32,107 nt of DNA from an uncultured Woeseiaceae bacterium (GTDB lineage Bacteria > Pseudomonadota > Gammaproteobacteria > Steroidobacterales > Woeseiaceae). The stretch is taken from assembly GCA_947258565.1 (NCBI GenBank), contig CAMYJB010000004.1:2821-34927 (forward strand), read 5' to 3'. Below the pieces are notes generated by a model. The model did no database searches. It worked only from the letters and a program-made list of their open reading frames with translations, and was not told where the DNA came from. Each line of letters starts with the position of its first letter. The first letter of the stretch is position 1. The position numbers and the translations under genes were made by a program. Below, in pieces: positions 8,972 to 17,192 of the stretch.

Positions 8972-11080
8972 ATGTCGGGGCATTCGATTCTGTACCTGGG
9001 GCGCGGTGATTTCGCGTCAGAGTACCTGGCGGAACTCGAGACGCTGCCTTGCTGCACGATGCTGGCGAGGTCCCCGGAATTGACGGTGCCTGTCGAAAAC
9101 CGCGAGTTGCTGGACATCGTATTGCTGGAAGCGAGCCCCGTGATCGCGCAGTCGGGTAATTCCCTCTCCGCGCTGATTCACTCGCTGGGCGATTACCCGG
9201 TGATCGCAATCACCGACAGGGAACACGAGCATCGCGGCATCGCTGCGATGCGCGCCGGCGCGCAGGGCTACATCTGCATCGACGACATCACGGTCGAGGG
9301 ACAGGAGGCCGTTTTCGATCACGCGGCGAGACGGCACCGCCTGCAACAGCGCCTGTCCGACACGGACGTTTCGGTGCTGTCGGTGCTGACGAGCATCAAC
9401 GACGGCGTGATCGTAACGGATCGCGACGGCAGCATCCTCGACATTAACCCCGCGGCACGGACCATACTCGGCCTCGGCCCCCGGTGGATGCCGGACGCGA
9501 GCTGGGAGCAGACGTTCTGCTGCATCGACGAGGACGGCAAGAATTACAGGAATTCAGCGGATCTGCCCCTGGTCCGGGCTCGCAACGGCGCGAAGTTCGC
9601 GGGACAAGTAGCGATATATCGCGCGCCCGAGCAACCGGACACGTACCTGAACATCAGTGGCCAGGGGCTCTACGACGGCAACCGCGAACTCGTTGGTGGC
9701 GTCATTACGTTCAGGGACATCACCGACGCAACGATTCGCACGACGGAGCTCAAGAAGCGGGCGCAATACGACGAATTGACGGGGCTGCCGAACCGCGGCG
9801 TGTTCACGGAGCACCTGTCTCGCGCGATCGGCCGTGCCGACCGCAAGAAAGCGCCGCTCGCAGTATTGTTCGTCGATCTGGATCGCTTCAAGTCCGTGAA
9901 CGACACGCTTGGCCACGACGTCGGCGACAAGCTGTTGCAGCAGGTGGCGGAACGCCTGCGCGCCAACCTGAGAATCGGCGACTTCTCGGGGCGTTGGGGG
10001 GGTGACGAGTTCGTCGTGTGCCTCGAGGACTTCGGTGAGATGAGCGACGCCGGCGCCGCCGCGCAGAAACTGTTGCTCGTGTTGTCCGAGAAGTACCAGA
10101 TCGGTCACAGCGAGGTCTATGCGACGCCGTCTATCGGCATCGCGATCTACCCGGAATCCGGCAACAACGCCGAGCGCATGATCAAGGCCGCCGATATCGC
10201 GATGTACGAAGCGAAGAAACACGGCGGCGGGCGCTTCCATTACTATTCGACGGCTCTCAATACGCGGCTCGAGCAGCGCGAGGAACTCGAAGTCGGACTC
10301 CGGCATGCGCTGGTTCGCGATGAGTTCGTGCTGCATTACCAGCCTCGGATCGACCTGGCTTCCGGCCGCCTTATCGGCCTCGAGGCATTGCTGCGCTGGC
10401 AGCACCCACGTTTCGGCCTGCTGCCGCCGGGGCGCTTCCTGCCGATCCTCGAGTCGAGCGGGCTGATCCACTCCGCCGGCGAGTGGGTCATCGCAACGGC
10501 GTGCCGGCAGCTCGCCGGCTGGCAGCGGCGATTCGAGCTGCCGGACCTGTCCATCGCCATCAACCTGTCGCGCCAGCAGCTGATGCACCGGCGCCTGGTC
10601 GATGCCGTCGCCAAATCGTTGCAGGAGACGATGCTGGATCCGGGCTGTATCGAGCTGGAGATCGGCGACGGCGATTTCCCGAACCGGCGCAAAGCGGAAA
10701 TAGAAACGCTGCAGGGCCTGCGCAAGCTGGGCGTGCGGTTGTCGCTGGACCATTTCGGCACTCGCGATATTTCATTCGAGTCCCTGGACAGGGGATTCGT
10801 CGACAGCTTCGTGCTCGACCAGTCACTGATCGCCGACATCGACCAGAACGACAGCCACCAGCGCATCGTTCGAGCCGCCATCGCCATGGCGCAGGGTCTC
10901 GACATCGAAGTCGCGGCCGAGGGCGTGGAGACCATCAGGCAGCTCGATTTCCTGAAGAGCTGCAACTGCAATCTCGCGCAGGGCTTTCTGATCAGCCGGC
11001 CGATGCAGCCGGAGAAGATCTCGGCGATCCTGCGCAGCGAGATCGCGGGTACGCGCCTGCTTGCGCGCGGTATGCCCTGA
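8972..11080 (+). CDS. Diguanylate cyclase with PAS and degenerate EAL domain
   Basis: A 702-residue cyclic-di-GMP protein. Residues 1-125 look like a receiver domain, but the phosphate-accepting Asp position reads Glu53 (DIVLLEASP) and the conserved Lys is missing. A PAS-like domain follows (about 131-255). The GGDEF domain (about 262-428) is intact: GGDEF at 343-347 with the inhibitory site R334-x-x-D337 five residues before it. The EAL domain (about 436-690) keeps Glu471 (EALLRW), Asn531, Glu563, Glu650 and Gln670. DDFG has become DHFG (His594), the Lys of LKID is Val614, and ExTE has become EIGD. Synthesis of cyclic-di-GMP is therefore likely and hydrolysis unlikely; the EAL part may serve as a sensor. 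GGAGGG lies 12 bases before the ATG. No membrane segment is seen. Confidence 0.93.
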   Translation: MSGHSILYLGRGDFASEYLAELETLPCCTMLARSPELTVPVENRELLDIVLLEASPVIAQSGNSLSALIHSLGDYPVIAITDREHEHRGIAAMRAGAQGYICIDDITVEGQEAVFDHAARRHRLQQRLSDTDVSVLSVLTSINDGVIVTDRDGSILDINPAARTILGLGPRWMPDASWEQTFCCIDEDGKNYRNSADLPLVRARNGAKFAGQVAIYRAPEQPDTYLNISGQGLYDGNRELVGGVITFRDITDATIRTTELKKRAQYDELTGLPNRGVFTEHLSRAIGRADRKKAPLAVLFVDLDRFKSVNDTLGHDVGDKLLQQVAERLRANLRIGDFSGRWGGDEFVVCLEDFGEMSDAGAAAQKLLLVLSEKYQIGHSEVYATPSIGIAIYPESGNNAERMIKAADIAMYEAKKHGGGRFHYYSTALNTRLEQREELEVGLRHALVRDEFVLHYQPRIDLASGRLIGLEALLRWQHPRFGLLPPGRFLPILESSGLIHSAGEWVIATACRQLAGWQRRFELPDLSIAINLSRQQLMHRRLVDAVAKSLQETMLDPGCIELEIGDGDFPNRRKAEIETLQGLRKLGVRLSLDHFGTRDISFESLDRGFVDSFVLDQSLIADIDQNDSHQRIVRAAIAMAQGLDIEVAAEGVETIRQLDFLKSCNCNLAQGFLISRPMQPEKISAILRSEIAGTRLLARGMP

Positions 11081-11148
11081 TTTGACCTTCGATAGAAGAA
11101 CCCTCCGCCCGGAGACCGCAGCGAGCGATTCGTAACCCGCTGGTCAAT

Positions 11149-11610
11149 TCAGATCCAGCGGCGAACGGATTTTCGATAGGCGCGGTACTCGTCGCCGAAT
11201 TGTTTCTCCATCGCTTTTTCTTCGAGCCTTATCTGCAGGCGGTTCATGCCGAGCACGAACAAGGGCAGACAGGCGAATCCAAGCAGGTTCGAGAGATAGA
11301 ACGCCCAGGCGATCAACAGGCACAAAAGGCCGAGGTACATGGGGTTCCTGCTGTAGCGATAGATTCCACTGACAACCAGCCGGGAGGCCTTCTCCGGATA
11401 TCGGGGGTCGACGGTGGTGCCGGCAGTTCGAAATGTCACGATAGCCGGCAAAGCGACGGCCCCGCCAAGGCAGAAGAATGCTACGACGAGCAGCTTGCGG
11501 CCGGGAATTGCAATGTCCAGCGACGGAACGTATTCGGCGATCAGCCACATACCGGCAGCGACGGCAAGAAACTGTGCGGCGGGGGGAATCTTGAGTTCGA
11601 GTGCTTTCAT
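11149..11610 (-). CDS. Isoprenylcysteine carboxyl methyltransferase-like membrane protein
   Basis: A 153-residue integral membrane protein with about four hydrophobic segments. It carries the signature of the ICMT/phospholipid-methyltransferase (PEMT-like) family: GIYRYSRNPMYLG (82-94), then a C-terminal EEKAMEKQFGDEYRAYRKSV (130-149) that forms the S-adenosylmethionine site in ICMT-type enzymes. Bacterial members are mostly of unknown substrate; a lipid or membrane-associated acceptor is likely. The gene stands alone, convergent with the GGDEF/EAL gene (68-bp gap) and separated from the trp operon upstream by 231 bp. Confidence 0.85.
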   Translation of the reverse strand: MKALELKIPPAAQFLAVAAGMWLIAEYVPSLDIAIPGRKLLVVAFFCLGGAVALPAIVTFRTAGTTVDPRYPEKASRLVVSGIYRYSRNPMYLGLLCLLIAWAFYLSNLLGFACLPLFVLGMNRLQIRLEEKAMEKQFGDEYRAYRKSVRRWI

Positions 11611-11841
11611 TGATCACGGTCGGTACTTCGGGGTCGGACCTCGGTAACCAGCTGAACAGTTGAAGAAATTTGCTCGTTACCGGGCTGTAGACGTCCTTAA
11701 TCGCCTCATTTCGGTATGTATTTTAAGGGTTTCGAAACCGGTGACGTCAGCGATGCAACTAAAACGGTATTTTTCCTGTCAAAATTGCCGGATTAGGGCT
11801 CGTATTCAAGCCTTGGCAGACCATATACCTCGGTATATCAA
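11611..11841. other. AT-richer intergenic region with several palindromes
   Basis: The 231 bp between the end of the trp operon and the methyltransferase gene contain four symmetric sequences. These are CGGTAAC/GTTACCG (11642-11648 and 11676-11682), the perfect palindrome GGTTTCGAAACC (11728-11739), TGACGTCA (11742-11749) and ATATACC-TC-GGTATAT (11823-11838). The last starts only 4 bp beyond the trp-operon stop and could form a weak hairpin, but it has no T run. The stretch is visibly richer in A and T than its surroundings. No convincing gene or promoter was identified. It probably holds the methyltransferase promoter and the 3' end of the trp transcript. Confidence 0.4.
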
Positions 11842-12159
11842 CTACATACCGTGGTCCGACCCGGCGCTGCAGTTCCAGCACGCCGCGAACTGGCCTTCGT
11901 TTTCCTCGCCGCATTTCGCGCAACGCCAGGGCGCGCGCGGGCTCTCTTCGATGATGGCGGCGTCGATCAGCTGTTTAGCCCGGTCGTAGTCGATGTCTTT
12001 CAGTACCCAGAGTTCGGGCCATACCTCGGTAAACGGCATCTCGCCGTAGATCTGGTTCAGGTGCTCATTCCTGATCTGGCAGGGGATGCCTTCGGCTTCC
12101 AGTATGTTCTTGTAGTGATTGATCATCACCGCGGTGTCGGCGGACGTAACTTTTTTCAT
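11842..12159 (-). CDS. DUF2007 protein with C-terminal zinc ribbon
   Basis: A 105-residue protein. Residues 1-70 match the DUF2007 ('putative signal transducing protein') pattern: a short ferredoxin-like domain with MINHYKNILEAEGIPCQIRN and PELWVLKDIDYDRAKQLI. The C-terminus has a treble of aromatic and cysteine residues, C80-x2-C83-x10-C94-x2-C97, a probable zinc ribbon. The start overlaps the trpA stop by 4 bp (ATGA), so it is the last gene of the trp transcript. DUF2007 members are thought to bind small ligands or proteins, but no function is established. A link to tryptophan metabolism rests on position only. Confidence 0.85.
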   Translation of the reverse strand: MKKVTSADTAVMINHYKNILEAEGIPCQIRNEHLNQIYGEMPFTEVWPELWVLKDIDYDRAKQLIDAAIIEESPRAPWRCAKCGEENEGQFAACWNCSAGSDHGM

Positions 12160-12920
12160 CGCAGGGAATTCAGGAATCCCGTGGGATCCTCGCCGCGCTC
12201 CAGCACTTCGACCAGCGCCGAGCCGACGATGGCCCCCGCGGCGTGCGCGCCCACGTCGGCAACGTCACTCGCTTCGCGGATACCGAACCCGGCACACACC
12301 GGGATACCGGAAACGGCTGAAACCTTGTCGAGGTAACCCGCGAGATCCGCGGGCAGGCCCGCGTCGCCACCCGTGATCCCGGTGATAGTGACGGCGTAGA
12401 CGAAGCCCCGTGACGCATCGCACAGTGTCGCCAGCCGCTCGTCGGGTGTCGCCGGCGTCACGAGCTGGATCAGGCCAAGTCCCTTTGCCTCGAGCGCCGC
12501 ACGAATCTCGTCACTCTCCTCGAACGGCAGGTCGGGAACAATGAAACCGCACACACCTGTCTCGAGTGCGCGGTCTGCTAGCCGGTCGTAGCCGAAGGCA
12601 AGCAGGGGATTCAGGTAGGACATCATGACGAGCGGCGCATCGAAGCCACCAGCTTTTTCGAGTTCGTCGAAAATCCATGCAAGCGACACGCCCTTTTGCA
12701 ACGCCTCGAAACTCGAGCGCTGGATGGTCATGCCGTCCGCCATCGGGTCCGAGAACGGGATGCCGACCTCGACAACGTCGCCGACCGCGGCGACCGCCTG
12801 CAACGTGCTGATGAATTCCTGCGGCTCGGGATAGCCTGCCGTCACGAACGGCACGAGCCCGGTTCGACCCGCCTCGTTTGCGGCACGGATCGCCGCCGTC
12901 ACACGTTCATGTGCTTGCAT
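12156..12920 (-). CDS. trpA: Tryptophan synthase alpha subunit
   Basis: Cleaves indole-3-glycerol phosphate to indole and glyceraldehyde 3-phosphate, passing indole to TrpB through the tunnel of the alpha2-beta2 complex. The 254 residues fold as a TIM barrel. FVTAGYP (25-31), Glu51 in VEVGIPFSDP and Asp62 in MADG are the catalytic pair and surroundings, and GFGI near the C-terminus is part of the phosphate site. The start overlaps the end of trpB by 14 bp. The loop after the sixth strand reads TITGITGG rather than the common SRAGVTG. That loop contributes to closure, but the change is within what one sees in the family. Confidence 0.97.
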   Translation of the reverse strand: MQAHERVTAAIRAANEAGRTGLVPFVTAGYPEPQEFISTLQAVAAVGDVVEVGIPFSDPMADGMTIQRSSFEALQKGVSLAWIFDELEKAGGFDAPLVMMSYLNPLLAFGYDRLADRALETGVCGFIVPDLPFEESDEIRAALEAKGLGLIQLVTPATPDERLATLCDASRGFVYAVTITGITGGDAGLPADLAGYLDKVSAVSGIPVCAGFGIREASDVADVGAHAAGAIVGSALVEVLERGEDPTGFLNSLR

Positions 12921-14160
12921 GGCTGCGCACCTTGACCGGAAATTTTGTCAACGTCGGCATGTCCTTGTCGCCCCGGCCAGAGTTGCCGATCAACAGGCGC
13001 TTGCCCGGGTTTTCCCTGGCCCACTCACGCGCCGCAACAAAAGCATGCGAGGTCTCGAGCGCCGTCAGGATACCCTCCGTCTCGCACAATTCCTCGAGCG
13101 CCGCCAGTGCCTCTTCGTCGCCAGCCGCAACGTACTTCACGCGTCCCGTTGCCTGCAGCAAAGCATGCTCCGGTCCCACGCCGGAATAGTCGAGCCCCGC
13201 CGAGATCGAGTGCGTTTCCTGAACCTGGCCGTCGTCGTCCTGCAGGATCATCGTGTAGCTGCCCTGCAGCACACCCGGCGTGCCTGTCGCCAGGGTCGCC
13301 GCATTCTGGCCGAGGCCGCTGCCCGTGCCGCCGGCTTCGACCCCGATCAGTTCCGTGTCGTCGGCGAGCATCGGGTAGAACAGGCCAATGGCGTTCGAGC
13401 CGCCCCCGACGCAGGCGAAGGCCGCATCCGGCAGTCCGCCGGCCTGTTCGATCATCTGCTCGCGCGACTCGCGGCCGATCACCGACTGCAGTTCGCGAAC
13501 AAGGTACGGGTAGGGGTGTGCGCCCACCGCCGACCCCAGCAGGTAGTAAATCCCCGCCGGATCGGTGACCCATTTGCGAAGTGCCTCATCGATCGCCGCG
13601 CGCAATGTCTTGTCGCCCGACTCGACCGCAACCACCTCGGCCCCGAGGCGTCGCATGCGGTCGACGTTCGGTGCCTGCCGCTCGATATCCACCGCACCCA
13701 TGTAGACGGCGCAGGGCAACCCGACGCGCGCGCAGGCCGCGGCCGAGGCAACACCGTGCTGGCCGGCGCCGGTCTCCGCGATGACGCGTTCGACACCCAG
13801 CCGTTTCGCAAGCAGCGCCTGCCCGATCGCATTATTGATCTTGTGGGCCCCCGTATGCGCGAGGTCCTCGCGCTTGAGCCAGACATCGGCGCCCCAGCGT
13901 TCACTGAGCCGCCCGGCGTAGGTCAGCGCGGTGGGTCGGCCTACCCACTCGCGCAACTCGCGCTGGAACTCGGCCTGGAACTGCGGATCGTGCAGATGCT
14001 CTTTGACACCGGCCTCGAGGCGCTCGAACGCCGGCACCAGGGTCTCGGGGACGTAGCGCCCGCCGAAAGGCCCGAAGCGCCCGCGCGCGTCGGGTAGTTT
14101 GCCGTTGATCGCGGCCTGCAGCAGCGCTTCCGCCTCGCCCGCCTGTATTAAAGAAGTCAT
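12907..14160 (-). CDS. trpB: Tryptophan synthase beta subunit
   Basis: PLP enzyme that condenses indole with serine to make tryptophan. From the ATG at 14160 it has 417 residues. HTGAHKINN (102-110) holds Lys107, which binds PLP, and CVGGGSNAIG is the phosphate loop. GRYVPETL is the standard N-terminal motif. The start ATG overlaps the trpF stop in ATGA. The frame stays open to 14556, but that extension is the trpF coding region read in another phase (Arg-rich, no family similarity) and was removed. It is the main-chain TrpB1 type, adjacent to trpA. Confidence 0.97.
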   Translation of the reverse strand: MTSLIQAGEAEALLQAAINGKLPDARGRFGPFGGRYVPETLVPAFERLEAGVKEHLHDPQFQAEFQRELREWVGRPTALTYAGRLSERWGADVWLKREDLAHTGAHKINNAIGQALLAKRLGVERVIAETGAGQHGVASAAACARVGLPCAVYMGAVDIERQAPNVDRMRRLGAEVVAVESGDKTLRAAIDEALRKWVTDPAGIYYLLGSAVGAHPYPYLVRELQSVIGRESREQMIEQAGGLPDAAFACVGGGSNAIGLFYPMLADDTELIGVEAGGTGSGLGQNAATLATGTPGVLQGSYTMILQDDDGQVQETHSISAGLDYSGVGPEHALLQATGRVKYVAAGDEEALAALEELCETEGILTALETSHAFVAAREWARENPGKRLLIGNSGRGDKDMPTLTKFPVKVRSHAST

Positions 14161-14756
14161 GCCTGTTTCTCCACGGCGCGTGCCGCCTTGATGAATAACC
14201 GGATGAGACCCGGGTCCTTGCGTCCGGGGCGGGATTCCACGCCGCTCGATACGTCGACCCCATGCGGATGGACGGTCCGGATCGCCGTCGCGATATTGTC
14301 GACACCGAGCCCGCCGGCAAGGATCATGCGGCCCCGCGTTGCGATCGCTGCCGCACGCTGCCAGTCGACGGTCTGGCCGGCGCCGCTGCGTATGCCTTCG
14401 TACAGGAATACTTCGGGCAGCCTGCCTTCGATGCCGGCCCAGCCCTCGCGGATAACCGGCCAGCGCTCCACCGAGTCCGGCACATCGAGCGACTCGAAAT
14501 CGTCGATGTCCGTCTGCAGGACGTCGGGCGCGAAGGTGTCGAGCACCTCCTGCCACTCGCTCTGCGAAGGGTGCCGCATGACGGCGACACGCCGCACGCG
14601 CTTCGGCAGGTACTGAGTCAGCTTGCGGGCGTCGCCCGCTGATACCCGCCGCACGGACTTTGCGAACACGAAACCCACGGCATCGGCGCCGGCGCTCACA
14701 GCCGCCTTGACGTCGTCGGCTTTGCGCAGGCCGCAGATTTTCACGAGCAGGCTCAA
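14157..14756 (-). CDS. trpF: Phosphoribosylanthranilate isomerase
   Basis: Converts N-(5-phosphoribosyl)anthranilate to the carboxyphenylamino-deoxyribulose phosphate used by TrpC. The 199 residues fit the single-domain enzyme. VKICGLR carries the general base Cys8 and GQTVDW the general acid Asp131. The phosphate site is ILAGGLG with GVDVSSGVE near the end. The start codon is TTG, overlapping the trpC stop as TTGA; the next in-frame candidate is a GTG four codons later, which would leave too little sequence before the catalytic Cys. A weak start held by overlap suggests re-initiation after trpC. It is separate from trpC, unlike the enterobacterial fusion. Confidence 0.95.
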   Translation of the reverse strand: MSLLVKICGLRKADDVKAAVSAGADAVGFVFAKSVRRVSAGDARKLTQYLPKRVRRVAVMRHPSQSEWQEVLDTFAPDVLQTDIDDFESLDVPDSVERWPVIREGWAGIEGRLPEVFLYEGIRSGAGQTVDWQRAAAIATRGRMILAGGLGVDNIATAIRTVHPHGVDVSSGVESRPGRKDPGLIRLFIKAARAVEKQA

Positions 14757-15559
14757 GCCGCCACCCTCGCGCCGCCCGCGGTCCGCATGTCTCTTACCAG
14801 GCCCGCAGGGTCTTCACTTCGCATCAGCGCGCTGCCCACCAAAGCCAGGCTGTAGCCCCAGCCTGCGACGGCGGCCGCGTCGGCGGCCGTCCTGAGTCCG
14901 CTCTCGGCAACGCAACGCGCATTCGGCAACAGCGGCGCCAGTCGTTCCAGGCGTTTGTTGTCGACCTCCAGCGTGCGCAGGTTGCGGGTATTCACGCCCA
15001 CGAGCAATTTGCCGGCCGCAGCACGATCGTGGTCGGGCGGGTTGTCCAGCAGCGCATTGCTGCGCGCCAGGTCATCCTCGTCGAAAGCCTCGAGCAGCAC
15101 GAACATGCCGAGCTCGAACGCGCTATCGAGCATCGCGCGCAGTTTGGCGTCGGAGAGCATTGCCGCAATCAACAGTACACCGCTGGCCCCGGCTTTTCGC
15201 GCCTCGAGCACCTGCACCGGCTCGACCAGGAAATCCTTGCGCATGACGGCAGTGTCCGGCACGGCAGCGGCGACCTCCTCGAGGTGCGCGAGCGTGCCGT
15301 CGAATCGACTCGGCTCTGTCAGCACCGAGATCGCGGCGGCGCCGCCACGGACATACTCACGGGCCTGCCTGAGGCGATCGAGATCGGCGCCGGCCAGTTC
15401 GCCTTCCGCAGGCGAGCGGCCCTTGAGCTCCGCGATGATGTCGAAGTCGCCGAGCTGCAGCGGAGCCACCGGCTTGTCGAGCTCGCCGGCACGGATACTG
15501 CCTGCAGCGCCGGCGCGTTCTGCCGAGAGTTTCGCCATTTGCTGCAGGAAGTCGCTCAT
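14753..15559 (-). CDS. trpC: Indole-3-glycerol phosphate synthase
   Basis: Closes the indole ring, forming indole-3-glycerol phosphate from the TrpF product. The 268-residue TIM barrel has IIAELKGRSP (41-50) with Glu44 and Lys46, VLTEPSRFDG (79-88), MRKDF with the general acid Lys108, GVNTRNL, and ESGL in the phosphate site. The usual KRASPSKG is here KGRSPAEG, a modest variation that keeps the catalytic Lys. The start overlaps the trpD stop by 4 bp (ATGA) and the stop overlaps the trpF TTG start by 4 bp. It is a single-function protein with no TrpF domain. Confidence 0.96.
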   Translation of the reverse strand: MSDFLQQMAKLSAERAGAAGSIRAGELDKPVAPLQLGDFDIIAELKGRSPAEGELAGADLDRLRQAREYVRGGAAAISVLTEPSRFDGTLAHLEEVAAAVPDTAVMRKDFLVEPVQVLEARKAGASGVLLIAAMLSDAKLRAMLDSAFELGMFVLLEAFDEDDLARSNALLDNPPDHDRAAAGKLLVGVNTRNLRTLEVDNKRLERLAPLLPNARCVAESGLRTAADAAAVAGWGYSLALVGSALMRSEDPAGLVRDMRTAGGARVAA

Positions 15560-16599
15560 CGGCTTTCGAAATGTGCCCGTAATCGGGTTAGCAAATCAGC
15601 GGCATCGCCTTTGTCGAGCGCCGCGTTCGCAAGCTCGACGCCGTGCATCGCGTCGCCGGCCGTTCCCTGTACTTCGAGCACCAGTGACGTGCTCATCAGG
15701 AGTGCATCGCGGTGCGGGCCTTTGTCTTCGCCGGTAAATACACGCGCCAGTTCCATCGCATTGTGCGCAGCATCGCCGCCGGCGAGATCCTCGGGCGCAC
15801 AACGGGCGAGCCCGTAATCTTCCGGCGTGCGCGTCGTGCGCGCGACCTTGCCGTCGTGCACATCGAACAGCACGAACTCGCCGACAGGCGTCGCCTCGTC
15901 CCAGCCCGGCTCGCCGTGCACGACGAACGCGCGCTGGATTTCCAGGCCTGCCAGTGCGTCGGCCATCAGTTCCGCCGCATCCAGGCTCCAGGCACCGATC
16001 AGTTGCGTCGGCGGCATCGCCGGGTTGGTGAGGGGCCCGAGCATGTTGAAGACCGTGCGCACGCCCATCGCGCCGCGCACCGGCACGACAGCCTTCATCG
16101 CCGGGTGGTACGCGGGAGCAAAAAGGAACGTAAAGTTGGTCGCGTCGAGGCAGGCAACCGCCTCTTTTTCGTGCAGGGGCAACGGCATGCCGAGACACTC
16201 GAGCATATCGGCACTGCCCGACTTCGACGACACCGAGCGGTTGCCGTGCTTCACGACACGCACCCCACAGGCCGCCGCGAGCAGGCCGGCACCCGTCGAC
16301 AGGTTCAGGCTGCCGGAACCGTCGCCCCCCGTGCCGACCGTATCGACTGTCGGCGTGCCGGCCGGAATCGACGGATGCACGGCGAGCTCGCGCATTGCCC
16401 GCGCAAACCCGCGCACTTCGTCCGCGGTCTCGCCCTTCGCGCGCAGGCCGGCCAGGAACGCGCCGGCAAGTGCGGGATCCAGTTCGCCCGCTGCGAAACG
16501 CTGCATGAGTTCGTAAGCCGCGTCCTCGGTGAGCGCCTCGCCGTTCAGCAGGCGGTCGAGGAGAGCGCTCAGCTTCGCTGCCGTGCCGGCCGTGGTCAT
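15556..16599 (-). CDS. trpD: Anthranilate phosphoribosyltransferase
   Basis: Transfers phosphoribose from PRPP to anthranilate. From the ATG at 16599 the protein has 347 residues. The glycine-rich PRPP loop is [17 protein letters not shown] (86-102), followed by [16 protein letters not shown] (116-131), which binds anthranilate and phosphate. A small helical N-terminal domain (about 1-75) precedes the alpha/beta domain. The ATG lies in an ATGA overlap with the trpG stop. The frame is open for 60 further codons upstream, but these are trpG read in another phase and were dropped. TrpD is not fused to TrpG here. Confidence 0.97.
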   Translation of the reverse strand: MTTAGTAAKLSALLDRLLNGEALTEDAAYELMQRFAAGELDPALAGAFLAGLRAKGETADEVRGFARAMRELAVHPSIPAGTPTVDTVGTGGDGSGSLNLSTGAGLLAAACGVRVVKHGNRSVSSKSGSADMLECLGMPLPLHEKEAVACLDATNFTFLFAPAYHPAMKAVVPVRGAMGVRTVFNMLGPLTNPAMPPTQLIGAWSLDAAELMADALAGLEIQRAFVVHGEPGWDEATPVGEFVLFDVHDGKVARTTRTPEDYGLARCAPEDLAGGDAAHNAMELARVFTGEDKGPHRDALLMSTSLVLEVQGTAGDAMHGVELANAALDKGDAADLLTRLRAHFESR

Positions 16600-17192
16600 G
16601 ATGACGTCATCCGCATGAAGTTGGCCATCAGGCGGTCGCCCTCGGGCGTCAATACGCTCTCGGGGTGAAACTGCACGCCTTCGAGCGGCAGGGTCCTGTG
16701 GCGCACGCCCATGATCTCGCCACGCTCCGTCTCGGCCGTGAGTTCGAGGACGTCGGGCAAAGTTTCCGGTTGCGCGCACAGGGAATGATATCGGCCGACC
16801 TCGAAGGGTTGCGAGAGGCCCTCGAAAATCGTCTTGCCGTCGTGCTTCGCCATCGAGGTCTTGCCGTGCATGAGGCGCTCGGCGCGCACGATCGCGCCAC
16901 CGAAATGGTGCACGAGACTCTGGTGTCCCAGGCAGACGCCGAGTATCGGGATATCTTCCGCGAATGCCGCGATCATAGCCAGCGATACGCCGGCGTCTTC
17001 GGGTCGCCCCGGCCCCGGGGAAATGACCAGGTGTGTCGGCGCGAGTGCTTTCGCCTCTTCCACGGTGATCGCATCGTTGCGGTACACCATGACGTCAGCG
17101 CCCTGCGCTGCGAACGCCTGCACGAGGTTGTAAGTGAAGGAGTCGTAATTGTCGATGAGCAGCATGCGCACGCGATCGAAGTTGTCGGCCAT
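16596..17192 (-). CDS. trpG: Anthranilate synthase component II (glutamine amidotransferase)
   Basis: Class I glutamine amidotransferase that feeds ammonia to TrpE for anthranilate synthesis. From the ATG at 17192 there are 198 residues. The catalytic triad is Cys87 (GVCLGHQS), His176 and Glu178 (QFHPES). [13 protein letters not shown] (11-23) and [11 protein letters not shown] are classic TrpG/PabA motifs. The ATG shares one base with the trpE stop (TGATG); a GTG three bases earlier (17195) would give a four-base GTGA overlap and one more residue. The protein could in principle also serve PabB in folate synthesis, but its position in the trp operon argues for TrpG. Confidence 0.96.
   Translation of the reverse strand: MADNFDRVRMLLIDNYDSFTYNLVQAFAAQGADVMVYRNDAITVEEAKALAPTHLVISPGPGRPEDAGVSLAMIAAFAEDIPILGVCLGHQSLVHHFGGAIVRAERLMHGKTSMAKHDGKTIFEGLSQPFEVGRYHSLCAQPETLPDVLELTAETERGEIMGVRHRTLPLEGVQFHPESVLTPEGDRLMANFMRMTSS

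Noticed and set aside
8759..8983. Small minus-strand frame (74 codons) in the gap before the GGDEF/EAL gene
   Set aside because: No ribosome site or family similarity, and it overlaps the start of the GGDEF/EAL gene.
11081..11148. Possible fourth copy of the dispersed element between the GGDEF/EAL and methyltransferase genes
   Set aside because: On the minus strand a short CGCTCGCTGCG recalls the core, but TTTACTTC and the inverted arms are missing; chance similarity is enough.
14161..14556. N-terminal extension of trpB by 132 codons
   Set aside because: The added sequence is trpF in another phase; TrpB similarity begins at the ATG at 14160, which sits in an ATGA overlap.
16600..16779. N-terminal extension of trpD by 60 codons
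   Set aside because: It is trpG in another phase and unlike TrpD; the ATG at 16599 sits in an ATGA overlap.
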